Shown: positions 27,561 to 37,490 of the stretch, in pieces | Numbering within the stretch: position 1 is the stretch's first letter | Layout: every line of letters starts with the position of its first letter | Source of the DNA: Sandaracinus amylolyticus | Lineage (GTDB): Bacteria; Myxococcota_A; Polyangia; Polyangiales; Sandaracinaceae | DNA: 64,000 nucleotides | Assembly (NCBI RefSeq): GCF_021631985.1 | Contig: NZ_CP070225.1 | Location: forward strand, 2,914,001 to 2,978,000 | Direction: 5' to 3' | Notes under the pieces: model-generated | Told to the model about the DNA's origin: nothing | The model's database searches: none | What the model saw: the letters and a program-made list of their open reading frames with translations, nothing else | Translations under genes and position numbers: made by a program

Positions 27561-30500
27561 GTGAACCGTCGTGCCTTGATCGATCAGAAGCGCATCGCGC
27601 CCTACGTGGCGTTCGTCCTGTCGGGCGCGTCGAGCCTGATCTTCCAGACGATCTGGACCCGCATGCTGCACCACGTGTTCGGCGCGACCTCGGTCGCGAT
27701 CAGCACGGTGCTCACGGTGTTCATGGCGGGCCTCGGCCTGGGCACGTGGATCGCGGGGCGCTTCGCGCATCGCATCAAGCACCCGATCTACGCCTATGCG
27801 ATCGCCGAGATCGGCGTGGCGATCTGGGGCCTGCTGATCCCGTTCATGGTCGCGTCGGACGGTTGGCTCGCCGACGTGAACGCGTTCCTCCGGCAGTCGC
27901 TGGGCGCCGAGAGCACGACGTTCATGATCGCGCGCTTCCTCTGCGTCGTGCCGATCCTGCTGGTGCCCACGACGCTGATGGGCACCTCGCTGCCGCTGCT
28001 CTCGCAGCACTTCGCGCGCACCGAGAAGGACCCCGAGGTCGTCAGCTCGTACGTCGGCACGCTCTACTCGGTGAACACGTTCGGCGCGGCGTGCGGCCCG
28101 CTGCTCTCGGCGTTCGTGCTGATGCCGAGCGTCGGCCTGGCGATCACGAACGTGGTCGCGTGCTCGCTGAACCTGACGCTCGCCGCGCTGATCTTCGCGT
28201 TCCGCGAGCCGCTGATCGGCAGCAAGTGGGGCAGCGGCGAGAAGATCGAGTTCCTGCCCGGCAAGGAGCCGGTGGCCGACGATCCGGTGCCGGCCCCGGT
28301 CGTGGTGAGCGAGCCCGAGCCGGAGACCGCGGCGAAGAAGAAAAAGAAGAAGACCTCCGAGGCCGCGGCGAAGGTCGACGCGCCGGTGACGAGCGCGGAG
28401 CGCGAGGTCTGGATCCCGCCGATCGCGCGCAAGATGGCGTTCCTCGCGTTCGCGCTGAGCGGCGCGGCGGCGCTCTGTTACGAGGTCGTGTGGTCGCGCG
28501 CGCTCGCGATGACGATCGGCTCGTCGATCTACTCGTTCGCGCTGATCCTCGAGACGTTCCTCATCGGCATCGCGAGCGGATCGGCGGCGATGAGCGCGCT
28601 GATGTCGCGCGGTCGCGGACCGCTCGGCGGCATCGGCGTCGCGGCGTCGATCCTGACGCTGATCGCGATGGCGCCCTGGGCGATCGACATCCAGCTCGGC
28701 GAGGGCCACATGCACGGGGGCGACGTCAGCACGTGGCTGATCGTCTCCGCGTTCCCCCTCGCGCTGATCGTGCTCGTCGCGGTCTACGGGATCCGCAAGG
28801 CGCAGCAGGAGCAGACGCTGGTCGAGATGGCGGAGGTGCGCACGAAGCGTCCCGACGCGTTCGCCGCGCCCGGCGTGATCATGCTGCTGGTCCCGCTGAC
28901 CTGCGCGATCCTCAACGCGGCGTACTTCTCGTACGGCTACCTGCCGAAGATCCTCGCGTCGGTCGTCGCGGCGCTCTGCATCATGCTCGGCTGCGCGATC
29001 ACGCTGCGCCGTCATCCGGTGCTGCTGCTCGCGATCATCCAGCTGCTGATCGCGGGCGCGACGACGGTCTCGTACGTGTGGCAGGACGAGATCCCGTACG
29101 CGTTCGCGCAGCTCGTCGTGTCGATCGGCGAGCTGCCCGATCACGTCGGCACGGTGCAGTTCTTCATGTTCTTCACGGCGGCGCTCTGCACGCTGCCGGC
29201 GACGCTGGGCATGGGCGCGATGTTCCCGCTCACGCTGCGCGTGTGGACCGCAGGCGGCAGCGGCGTCGCGCGCGACGTCGCGACCGTCTACACCGGCAAC
29301 ACGCTGGGCTCGATCGTGGGCTCGTGGCTGCCCGGCTTCGTGCTGCTGCCGCTCGTCGGCATGGAGCGCACGCTGCACATCGGCATCGCGCTCAACATGC
29401 TGCTCGCGCTCGGCATGCTGATCGCGGGCGCGGCGGAGCCCGACGTCGAGACCGAGGCGGACAAGGCGAAGCCGCGCACGAAGATCTCGCCGATCGTGTC
29501 GCTGATCGTGCCGCTCGTGATCCTCGGGGCCGCGACCGGTGTGGGCCTCTGGCTGGTCGGTGACGACGCGGCGATCCGCACCGCGATCGGCCTGGGCGCG
29601 GGCGCGACGGCGCTCTTGATCGTCGGTCTCTGGGGCCTGCTGCGCGTCTCCGAGCGCGATCGCAGCGATCGCGACGCGAAGCCGCCGACGTCGGCCGAGC
29701 TGCCCACGTGGCACGCGGTGACGGTCTACGTGCTCTCGCCCGCGATCCCGGCGCTGCTCGCGCTGCTCTACGTGGGCACCCACCGCCCCGACTCGATCAT
29801 GCGGTGGAACCTCACCCAGATGACGCTCGGCGTGTTCCGCGTGTCGCTCGCCGAAGGGATGCTCGATCCCGAGTCGTGGGGTCAGCCCGACCTCGTCTAC
29901 TACCACGACGGTCTGAGCACCACGGTCTCGGTCGAGCGCTGGGGACGGCACTACGCGCTGAAGAACAACGGCAAGGTCGACGCCTCGAACGGCGACGACA
30001 TGCCGACGCAGATCACGGTCGCGGCCTACCCGCTGCTGATGCACCAGAACGGCCCGCAGGATCTCGACGTCGCGGTCGTCGGCTTCGGCTCGGGCGTCAG
30101 CGTCGGCACCGCGCTCTCGTTCCCGGTGCGCACCGTCGACGTGATCGAGCTCGAGCGCGCGATCCCCGAGGCCGCGCGCTTCTTCCAGGACGTGAACTTC
30201 CTCGAGTACACGCGCGAGACGTTCCCCTACGTCGAGATGGATCGCCTCGAGATCATCAACGACGACGGGCGCAACTACCTCGCGTCGACCGATCGCCAGT
30301 ACGACGTGATCATCAGCGAGCCGTCGAACCCCTGGATCACCGGCGTCAGCGATCTCTTCACGGTCGATCACTTCCGCATCACGAAGCGCCGGCTCCGTCC
30401 GGGCGGCATCTACTGCCAGTGGGTGCAGCTCTACGAGATGAGCCCGGAGAACATCAAGACGATCTACCGGACGTTCGCGTCGCAGTACCGCTACGTCGTG

Positions 30501-31649
30501 GTGCTCGCGGCGGACGATCGCTCGAGCGACACCGTGATGCTCGGATCGGACGCGCCGCTCACGTTCGATCTCGAGCGCATGCAGCGGGTGTGGGAGACGC
30601 CGCAGGTCGCGGACCGCATGACGGTGCACGACCAGCTCGAGCGCGCGTACCTGCACGCGCCCTTCGACATGCTCGCGCGCGTGCTGCTCTCGTCGAAGGA
30701 CGAGGTCGAGGTCTACACGCAGCTCGAGCGTCGCCAGCGCGGCGGCGCGTGGCACGTCGACTACGCGTCGACGAACACCGGCACCTGCGAGGCCCCGGGC
30801 TGCGTGCGCGAGCCGGTGGTGCTCAACACCGACGACAACGCGCGCATCGAGTTCGCGGCGCCGCGCGACCTGATCGGCTTCGAGCGCTTCGAGGGCTACC
30901 TCGCGACGATCTACTCGCCCGAGTGGCCGTTCGGTCGGCTCGAGGATCACGTGCGCGGCTTCGGCGAAGGCGACGAGCGCGCGCGCAACCTCGCGGAGCT
31001 CGCGATGTCGCTCATCGGCCACGGGCGCTACGAGGTCGCGGCGCACTTCATCGAGCTCTCGCAGCAGGCGGGGCGCGCACGCGAGACCGCGGTGGCGCTC
31101 GAGGTGCTGACGTATTTGCTCTCGAGCGAGCACGAGCCGCGGGTGCGCATCGAGGAGCCGATGCCGGGCCCCGAGATGGATCGCGCGAGCGCCGAGCAGC
31201 TGGTGCGCGGCTTCGAGCGCGTGCGATCGGCGATCGATCGCGCGCAGTGGGGCGCGGCGCTGAGCGCGATGGAGGACATCCCGGCGCCGCTCCGCATGCA
31301 CAGCGGGCCGGCGATGCGCTTCCTCTACGGCTACCTGCTCTACAAGGCGGCCGAGGGATCGTTCGCGCAGTACCGCGCGGCCGCGGAGCAGTTCGACGAT
31401 CTGATCCGCACCGACGAGGACTACGTCACCTCGCACCCCGAGGTGTTCTACTTCCTCGCGCGCTCGCGCGACTCGCAGGGCGAGTACAGCGAGGCGCTCG
31501 ACAACATGCGGCTCTACGTCGAAGCGCGGCTCACGTCGTCGCACGCCGATGCGCTCGAGGCCCCGGAGCCGCCCGAGGGCGAGGCCCCGGCGAGCGACGC
31601 GGCGGGCGAGTCCGACAAGACCGAGCACGACGAAGCGACGCGCGGGTGA
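27561..31649 (+). CDS. Giant fusion: multi-pass membrane part, spermidine-synthase-like domain, TPR tail
   Basis: 1362 residues from GTG 27561. Residues about 10-225 and 285-720 are two blocks of hydrophobic helices, joined by a Lys-rich linker near residue 258 (AAKKKKKKTSEAAAK). From about 770 to 1060 comes a spermidine/spermine-synthase-like fold with DVAVVGFGSGVSVGTAL and DVIELERAI for nucleotide binding, then NDDGRNYLAS and YDVIISEPSNPWITG. This combination is the known 'fused MFS/spermidine synthase' type, in which polyamine synthesis is not proven. Residues about 1120-1330 are helical, TPR-like. It is probably an inner-membrane protein with a cytoplasmic catalytic or regulatory part. 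Confidence 0.85.
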   Translation: MNRRALIDQKRIAPYVAFVLSGASSLIFQTIWTRMLHHVFGATSVAISTVLTVFMAGLGLGTWIAGRFAHRIKHPIYAYAIAEIGVAIWGLLIPFMVASDGWLADVNAFLRQSLGAESTTFMIARFLCVVPILLVPTTLMGTSLPLLSQHFARTEKDPEVVSSYVGTLYSVNTFGAACGPLLSAFVLMPSVGLAITNVVACSLNLTLAALIFAFREPLIGSKWGSGEKIEFLPGKEPVADDPVPAPVVVSEPEPETAAKKKKKKTSEAAAKVDAPVTSAEREVWIPPIARKMAFLAFALSGAAALCYEVVWSRALAMTIGSSIYSFALILETFLIGIASGSAAMSALMSRGRGPLGGIGVAASILTLIAMAPWAIDIQLGEGHMHGGDVSTWLIVSAFPLALIVLVAVYGIRKAQQEQTLVEMAEVRTKRPDAFAAPGVIMLLVPLTCAILNAAYFSYGYLPKILASVVAALCIMLGCAITLRRHPVLLLAIIQLLIAGATTVSYVWQDEIPYAFAQLVVSIGELPDHVGTVQFFMFFTAALCTLPATLGMGAMFPLTLRVWTAGGSGVARDVATVYTGNTLGSIVGSWLPGFVLLPLVGMERTLHIGIALNMLLALGMLIAGAAEPDVETEADKAKPRTKISPIVSLIVPLVILGAATGVGLWLVGDDAAIRTAIGLGAGATALLIVGLWGLLRVSERDRSDRDAKPPTSAELPTWHAVTVYVLSPAIPALLALLYVGTHRPDSIMRWNLTQMTLGVFRVSLAEGMLDPESWGQPDLVYYHDGLSTTVSVERWGRHYALKNNGKVDASNGDDMPTQITVAAYPLLMHQNGPQDLDVAVVGFGSGVSVGTALSFPVRTVDVIELERAIPEAARFFQDVNFLEYTRETFPYVEMDRLEIINDDGRNYLASTDRQYDVIISEPSNPWITGVSDLFTVDHFRITKRRLRPGGIYCQWVQLYEMSPENIKTIYRTFASQYRYVVVLAADDRSSDTVMLGSDAPLTFDLERMQRVWETPQVADRMTVHDQLERAYLHAPFDMLARVLLSSKDEVEVYTQLERRQRGGAWHVDYASTNTGTCEAPGCVREPVVLNTDDNARIEFAAPRDLIGFERFEGYLATIYSPEWPFGRLEDHVRGFGEGDERARNLAELAMSLIGHGRYEVAAHFIELSQQAGRARETAVALEVLTYLLSSEHEPRVRIEEPMPGPEMDRASAEQLVRGFERVRSAIDRAQWGAALSAMEDIPAPLRMHSGPAMRFLYGYLLYKAAEGSFAQYRAAAEQFDDLIRTDEDYVTSHPEVFYFLARSRDSQGEYSEALDNMRLYVEARLTSSHADALEAPEPPEGEAPASDAAGESDKTEHDEATRG

Positions 31650-31654
31650 GCCCT

Positions 31655-31679
31655 GCCGGAGTGCTCGTTCCGCAGGTCC
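31655..31679 (+). repeat. Post-stop element, copy A
   Basis: GCCGGAGTGCTCG, two variable bases, then CCGCAGGTCC starts six bases after the fusion gene's stop. The same element recurs at 52230-52254 behind another gene. CCTGC[C]GG and CCGCAGG can pair around the middle, giving a stem. Confidence 0.6.
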
Positions 31680-31923
31680 CGGACGGGAGCGCGCGGATCA
31701 CCCGAGAGTCTGCACAGGCCGCTGCGCACTCGGTCCGGGTGCGTAGCTCGCTGCGCAGCGATCTCGCCGCCGGATGCGAAGCCTGGTACGCAGCCGCACT
31801 GAAACCGGCCGGTCGGCCGGATGAATACTGACTCTAAGTAGCTGAAAACACACGCGCATCGCGTTTCCAACCCCCGTGGCACGTACGGTGCTGAAGGGGG
31901 CCGCCGAGGAGGACGAAGACTTC

Positions 31924-32127
31924 ATGAGCCAGCCGACCGCCAGCAGCGCCCCCCAACAGCAGGGCCCGCGCGCGCTGCGCATCCTCGCGAAGTCGGTGTT
32001 CCGCGAGCTCAAGAGCAGCGGCTACAGCCGCTCCGACATCGTCGCGTTCGCGACCGAGATGCTCGCCCTGGTGACCACCGATCTGCGCGAAGAGGCTCCG
32101 TCGGAAGAGATCGCGGCGGCCGAGTGA
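31924..32127 (+). CDS. Small helical protein, 67 residues
   Basis: ATG 31924 is preceded by a strong GAGGAGG at about 31909; an upstream GTG in frame (31876) lacks such a site. After a Gln/Pro-rich start (MSQPTASSAPQQQG) come two helices, ALRILAKSVFRELKSSG and SDIVAFATEMLALVTTDLRE, then an acidic end. No signal peptide. I do not recognise the family, but the clear ribosome site and the terminator behind it make it a well-supported gene. It could be a small DNA-binding or adaptor protein. Confidence 0.78.
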   Translation: MSQPTASSAPQQQGPRALRILAKSVFRELKSSGYSRSDIVAFATEMLALVTTDLREEAPSEEIAAAE

Positions 32128-32162
32128 CGCTCGGCACGTGATCCCCGCGAGGGAGTGATGAC

Positions 32163-32186
32163 GAAGGGAGCCCACGGGCTCCCTTC
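32163..32186. terminator. Rho-independent terminator, probably bidirectional
   Basis: GAAGGGAGCCC (32163-32173) and GGGCTCCCTTC (32176-32186) form an 11-base perfect stem followed by TTCG. It separates the 67-residue gene from the converging glycosyltransferase gene. Confidence 0.75.
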
Positions 32187-32195
32187 TTCGTTCCG

Positions 32196-33287
32196 TCAGC
32201 CGACTCGCGCCAGGCGCGCGCTCGTGTACGTCCCGTGCGGCGAGCGCGCGGGATCGTCGAGCTCGAGGAGCGACGCGTTCGCACGGAGCCGCGCCGGCTC
32301 GTGGGTGGGAGGCAGCGTCGTGACGACGCGCGGTCGCAACGAGAAGGTCGCGGTCCAGAGATCGCGCACCGTCTCGAGCGGCGGCGCGAAGCCGCGCTGA
32401 CCGAGCAGCGCGCGCGACGTTGCGAGCGCGGCGCCGGTCATCCACGCGAGGTTCGCGCGGAGCGGGCCGGTCCGGCCGTGGTGCCGCGCGAAGTAACGCG
32501 CGCGCGACTCGAAGTAGTAGCGAGGCAGGCGCTTCGGCATGCCCTCGCGCGTCGAGAAGCCCGACGAGCCACCGCCGAGGTGGATCACGCGCGCGCTCGG
32601 CCAGTAGAGCATCTTCCACCCCGCGGCGCGCACCCGACGGCAGTAGTCGGCGTCCTCGAAGTACATGAAGAAGCCCTCGTCGAGCCCGCCGATCTCCGCG
32701 AGCACCTCGCGGCGCACCAGCACGCACGCGAAGCCGAGCCACTGCGGATAGAACGGACGCTCCGCGCTCGCGACCGGCGTGGGCACGCGCACCCGCGACA
32801 AGAGTCGCGACACGATGCCGGTGCTCGCCGCGACCTCGAGCTCCGAGATCGGCGTGTGATCGCGGAAGGCGCTCACGTCGAGCTCGCCGTCCGCGGTGTC
32901 GAATCGCGGTCCGACCAGGCCGGCCTCGGGATGCGCGCGCATGCCCGCGACGAGCGCGTCGAGCGCGCCCTCCGAGACGACGGTGTCGCTGTTGAGCAGC
33001 ACGTACGCCTCGGCGGGACAGTGCACCCGCGCATGACGCAGCCCGAAGTTGTTGCCCGCGGCGAAGCCTCCGTTGATCGGAGAGCGCAGCACCTGCGCCC
33101 ACTCGCCCCAACCTCGCTCTTCGATCGCACGCTCGATGCGATCCGCCGAGCCGTCGGCCGACGCGTTGTCGACGACCAGGACGCGGCGGCGCGCACCGAT
33201 CTGCGGCGCGAGTGACGCGACGCAATCGAGCGTGAGCTCGGGCGTCCGGTAGTTGAGCACGACGATCGTCAGCTCGAACGGAATCAC
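32196..33287 (-). CDS. GT2-family glycosyltransferase
   Basis: 363 residues. GTG at 33287 was preferred over TTG 33293 because the GGAGGAG site then sits about seven bases away. It starts with the GT-A fold strand TIVVLNYRTPELTLDCVASL, followed by VLVVDNASADGSADR, INGGFAAGNNFGLRHA and the catalytic-metal region VLLNSDTVV (DxD-like). Further on, GGLDEGFFMYFEDADYCRRV is the rhamnosyltransferase-like signature. It probably builds cell-surface polysaccharide or lipid-linked sugar; donor and acceptor unknown. No membrane helix is evident. It stands alone. Confidence 0.92.
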   Translation of the reverse strand: MIPFELTIVVLNYRTPELTLDCVASLAPQIGARRRVLVVDNASADGSADRIERAIEERGWGEWAQVLRSPINGGFAAGNNFGLRHARVHCPAEAYVLLNSDTVVSEGALDALVAGMRAHPEAGLVGPRFDTADGELDVSAFRDHTPISELEVAASTGIVSRLLSRVRVPTPVASAERPFYPQWLGFACVLVRREVLAEIGGLDEGFFMYFEDADYCRRVRAAGWKMLYWPSARVIHLGGGSSGFSTREGMPKRLPRYYFESRARYFARHHGRTGPLRANLAWMTGAALATSRALLGQRGFAPPLETVRDLWTATFSLRPRVVTTLPPTHEPARLRANASLLELDDPARSPHGTYTSARLARVG

Positions 33288-33780
33288 GCGCAAACTCCTC
33301 CTCCGCGTCCTTCACGGATCGCGCCGCTCGCCCAGCGCGCCCCTCGTCCTCCACGTCAGGTGGGCACGTATCGCGCCGGAGTCACCCTCGCATCGACGCC
33401 ACATGGGCTTCTTGCGCGACCACGGGCGGTCAGCAGAGCAAGCGCCAGGCCTCGTCGCGTTCCCGAGCGCGCGTCCACGATGCGGCACGCGCAGCACGCC
33501 GTGCGCAATCGCAAGCCCCGGAAACAGGGGCCACGCGCGCGCCTCGCATCGCGCACGCCCGTGGCTCGGGCGCCACGATCGAGAGGCGTCGTGGCACGCG
33601 AGGAGTGGGCTACGCGGCCTCGGGGCCTACCTTGACCGCGCCGAAGGGCGAGGGCTAGATTCCGCGCCCCTTCGGGGATCCCGGCATTTCGCGCGCCGAT
33701 CGAGCCCTTCTCGACGTTCGTTTCGAGAGCGACGCGCGAGGGATCGAAGAGGCATCCGGAAGGAAGACAGGAGTCGAATC
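33288..33780. other. Intergenic region between GT2 gene and gap
   Basis: 493 bases with no convincing gene; open frames here are Arg/Ser-rich and lack ribosome sites. It holds the GT2 ribosome site at its left end, a promoter-like pair at 33632-33661, and the gap leader with AGGAG about 11 bases before the ATG. Confidence 0.6.
33632..33661 (+). promoter_or_regulatory. Sigma70-like promoter of the gap-pgk-tpiA operon
   Basis: TTGACC (33632-33637), 18-base spacer, TAGATT (33656-33661). Transcription would begin near 33668, leaving about 113 bases before gap. Confidence 0.5.
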
Positions 33781-34797
<1,017 letters not shown>

Positions 34798-34800
34798 CCC

Positions 34801-35991
34801 ATGTCGCTCGAGGGGATTCGCAGCGTTCGTGATCTTCCGGTCGAAGGACGGCGCGTGTTCGTGCGCGTCGACTTCAACGTGCCGCTCGAGGGAGGCAAGG
34901 TCGGCGACGACACGCGCATCCGCGCGGCGATCCCGACGCTGCGACATCTCCTCGAGCGCGGTGCGCGCGTGGTGATCGCGTCGCACCTCGGGCGTCCGAA
35001 GGGCGCGCCCGATCCGAAGTACTCGATGGAGCCCGCGGCGCAGAAGCTGGCGGAGCTGATGGGCGTCGAGGTGCTGCTCGCCGACGACTGCGTGGGCGAT
35101 GGTCCGCGCAAGGTCGTGCAGGATCTCCGCGAGGGGCAGATCGCCTGCCTCGAGAACCTCCGCTTCCATGCGGAGGAGGAGAAGAACGACGCGCAGTTCG
35201 CGGCGGAGCTCGCGAAGCTCGGCGACGTGTACGTGAACGACGCGTTCGGTGCGGCGCATCGCGCGCACGCGTCGGTCGCGGCGCTGCCGAAGCTGATCCG
35301 CGATCGCGGCGCGGGCTTCCTGATGGAGGCCGAGCTCGACGCGCTCGGGAAGATCAGCAAGGGCGAGGTGCAGCGGCCCTACGTCGCGGTGCTCGGCGGC
35401 GCGAAGGTGAGCGACAAGCTCGCGGTGCTCGAGGCGCTGCTGCAGAAGGTGGACGCGCTGATCATCGGCGGCGCGATGGCGAACACGTTCCTCGCGGCCA
35501 AGGGCGCGTCGATGGGCAAGAGCCTCGTCGAGCAGGACAAGCTCGCGCTCGCGCGCACGATCATGACGCGCGCGGGTGAGCGCAAGGTGGACCTGCTGCT
35601 CCCCGACGACTTCGTGGTCGGGACCGGGCTCGACGCGACGTCGGGGCGGGTCGCGCTGCCCGACGAGATCGGCGAGAACGAGATGGCGCTCGACATCGGG
35701 CCGAAGAGCCTCGAGGCGTTCTCGAAGAAGCTGCGCAGCGCGAAGACGGTGTTCTGGAACGGCCCGATGGGTCTGTTCGAGAACGAGGCGTTCGCGGCGG
35801 GCACGCGCGGGATCGCGAAGACGATGAGCGAGCTCTCGGGCGCGTTCACGGTCGTCGGCGGTGGCGACAGCGTCGCGGCGGTGCAGGAGACCGGGCTCGC
35901 CGACAAGTTCGGGCACGTCTCGACGGGCGGTGGCGCGTCGCTCGAGCTGCTCGAGGGACGCAAGCTGCCGGGCGTGGACGCGCTGCGATGA
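34801..35991 (+). CDS. pgk: Phosphoglycerate kinase
   Basis: 396 residues. Starts with VRVDFNVPLEGGKVGDDTRI, followed by SHLGRPKG and LENLRFHAEEEKND. The C-terminal nucleotide part includes VAVLGGAKVSDKLAVLE and VGGGDSVAAVQ. It transfers phosphate between 1,3-bisphosphoglycerate and ADP. Length matches the family. It starts right after gap and its stop overlaps the tpiA start (ATGA), a standard glycolytic gene order in bacteria. Confidence 0.97.
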   Translation: MSLEGIRSVRDLPVEGRRVFVRVDFNVPLEGGKVGDDTRIRAAIPTLRHLLERGARVVIASHLGRPKGAPDPKYSMEPAAQKLAELMGVEVLLADDCVGDGPRKVVQDLREGQIACLENLRFHAEEEKNDAQFAAELAKLGDVYVNDAFGAAHRAHASVAALPKLIRDRGAGFLMEAELDALGKISKGEVQRPYVAVLGGAKVSDKLAVLEALLQKVDALIIGGAMANTFLAAKGASMGKSLVEQDKLALARTIMTRAGERKVDLLLPDDFVVGTGLDATSGRVALPDEIGENEMALDIGPKSLEAFSKKLRSAKTVFWNGPMGLFENEAFAAGTRGIAKTMSELSGAFTVVGGGDSVAAVQETGLADKFGHVSTGGGASLELLEGRKLPGVDALR

Positions 35992-36755
35992 GCGCGCGGA
36001 AGAAGCTCGTCGCGGGCAACTGGAAGCTCCACCACGATCGTGCGGCGAGCGTCGAGCTCGCGAAGGCGATCGCGGCGGGGCTTCCGTCGTCGCAGGTCGA
36101 GGTGGTGATCGCGCCGGTGTTCACGTCGCTCGACGTCGTGCGCGGCGCGATCGCGGGCACGCCGATCGGCCTGAGCGCGCAGAACCTGCACTGGGACGAC
36201 TCGGGCGCGTTCACGGGCGAGGTCTCGGCGCCGCTCCTCAAGGACGTCGGCTGCACCCACGTGATCATCGGGCACTCGGAGCGGCGTCAGCTCTTCGGCG
36301 AGACCGACGATCGCGTGAGCAAGAGGCTCGGTGCGGCGCTGAAGCACGGGCTCGTGCCGATCGTGTGCGTGGGCGAGACGCTCGAGGAGCGCGAGGCCGG
36401 GCGCACGCTCGACGTGGTGCTCGGGCAGATCGACGCGGCGCTCGCCGGGATCACGAAGGACGCGCTCGCCGGGATCGTGATCGCGTACGAGCCGGTGTGG
36501 GCGATCGGGACCGGGAAGGTCGCGAAGTCGTCGGACGCGCAGGAGGTCCAGGCGGCGATCCGCGCGCGGATGAGCGAGCGGATCGATGCGGGCGCGGCGC
36601 AGAAGACGCGGATCCTCTACGGCGGCAGTGTGAAGCCGGACAACGCCGCGGAGCTGATGGCGCAGCCGGACGTGGACGGCGCGCTGGTCGGCGGCGCCTC
36701 GCTCAAGGCCGACTCGTTCCTCGCGATCGTGAAGGGTGCCCTGCCCGCTTCGTGA
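35988..36755 (+). CDS. tpiA: Triosephosphate isomerase
   Basis: 255 residues. VAGNWKLHHD holds the catalytic Lys (NWK); HSERRQLFGETD holds the catalytic His; AYEPVWAIGTGK holds the catalytic Glu; LYGGSVKPDN is the phosphate loop. It interconverts dihydroxyacetone phosphate and glyceraldehyde 3-phosphate. It is coupled to pgk by the ATGA overlap and followed after 64 bases by secG. Confidence 0.97.
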   Translation: MSARKKLVAGNWKLHHDRAASVELAKAIAAGLPSSQVEVVIAPVFTSLDVVRGAIAGTPIGLSAQNLHWDDSGAFTGEVSAPLLKDVGCTHVIIGHSERRQLFGETDDRVSKRLGAALKHGLVPIVCVGETLEEREAGRTLDVVLGQIDAALAGITKDALAGIVIAYEPVWAIGTGKVAKSSDAQEVQAAIRARMSERIDAGAAQKTRILYGGSVKPDNAAELMAQPDVDGALVGGASLKADSFLAIVKGALPAS

Positions 36756-36819
36756 GGAAGCTGGAACGCACGCCTGACCCTGCTATGTTCGGCCGTCCGT
36801 CGGTCTGGGAGCCCTGTCG

Positions 36820-37413
36820 ATGTATCTCTTCGTGTCGATCCTCTACTGCCTCGTCTGCGCGTTCCTGATCTTCGTCGTGCTGCTCCAGCAGGGGCGCGGC
36901 GGCGGCATGGGCTCGGCGTTCGGTGGCAGCAGCCAGACCGTCTTCGGCGGTGCGGGCGCAGGCAACATCCTCACGCGGATCACCTCGATCTGCGCGGGGC
37001 TGTTCATGGTGCTCAGCGCGCTGCTCGCGTACATGTCGTCGGGCAGCGACTCGACCCTCGAGGACGTGACGCGCGAGATCGAAGAGCGTCAGAGCGCCGA
37101 GGTGACGGCCGAGGAAGAGCCCGGCGAGCCCGCGCCCGAGGCGGGCGAGACCCCGGCGGCGGCCGAGGGCGTGCCGACCGAGGACACGGTCGACCCCGAC
37201 GGGCTCGAGGGTGATCCCCAGACCGGCCAGCCGATGGAGGTCGCGCCGAGCGAGGGCAGCTCGGATCCCGCGGCGGCGTCGCCGACGGCGATCGCCCCGA
37301 GCGCGGAAGCGCCTGCGGCCGAGCCCGCTGCGGAGCCCGCGCCGGCGGCAGAGCCCGCGCCCGCGGCCCCTGCGGCCGAGCAGCCTGCCGCAGAGCAGCC
37401 CGCGACGCCCTGA
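36820..37413 (+). CDS. secG: Preprotein translocase subunit SecG with long acidic tail
   Basis: 197 residues. Two membrane helices (about 3-23 YLFVSILYCLVCAFLIFVVLL and 52-69) flank the conserved QQGRGGGMGSAFGGSS segment of SecG, which joins SecYE and eases SecA-driven export. The family is normally about 75-110 residues. Here about 120 extra residues of Ala/Pro/Glu repeats (AEPAAEPAPAAEPAP) follow the second helix. The core is intact. SecG adjacent to tpiA is a common order in bacteria. Confidence 0.93.
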   Translation: MYLFVSILYCLVCAFLIFVVLLQQGRGGGMGSAFGGSSQTVFGGAGAGNILTRITSICAGLFMVLSALLAYMSSGSDSTLEDVTREIEERQSAEVTAEEEPGEPAPEAGETPAAAEGVPTEDTVDPDGLEGDPQTGQPMEVAPSEGSSDPAAASPTAIAPSAEAPAAEPAAEPAPAAEPAPAAPAAEQPAAEQPATP

Positions 37414-37434
37414 ACGGTTCGCGCGCCCGAAACG

Positions 37435-37464
37435 ACGGCGTCAGCTCGAGAGAGCTGGCGCCGT
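37435..37464. terminator. Stem-loop between secG and the kinase-ATPase gene
   Basis: ACGGCGTCAGCTC (37435-37447), loop GAGA, GAGCTGGCGCCGT (37452-37464): a 13-base stem with a single wobble pair between converging genes. There is no T-run, but the position fits a bidirectional terminator. Confidence 0.6.
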
Positions 37465-37490
37465 TCGCGTTCCGTCCCCGCGCAGCCCGT

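Noticed and set aside
33253-33780. Upstream extension of gap
   Set aside because: Arg-rich composition without family match; the ATG at 33781 has a good ribosome site and matches the usual start.
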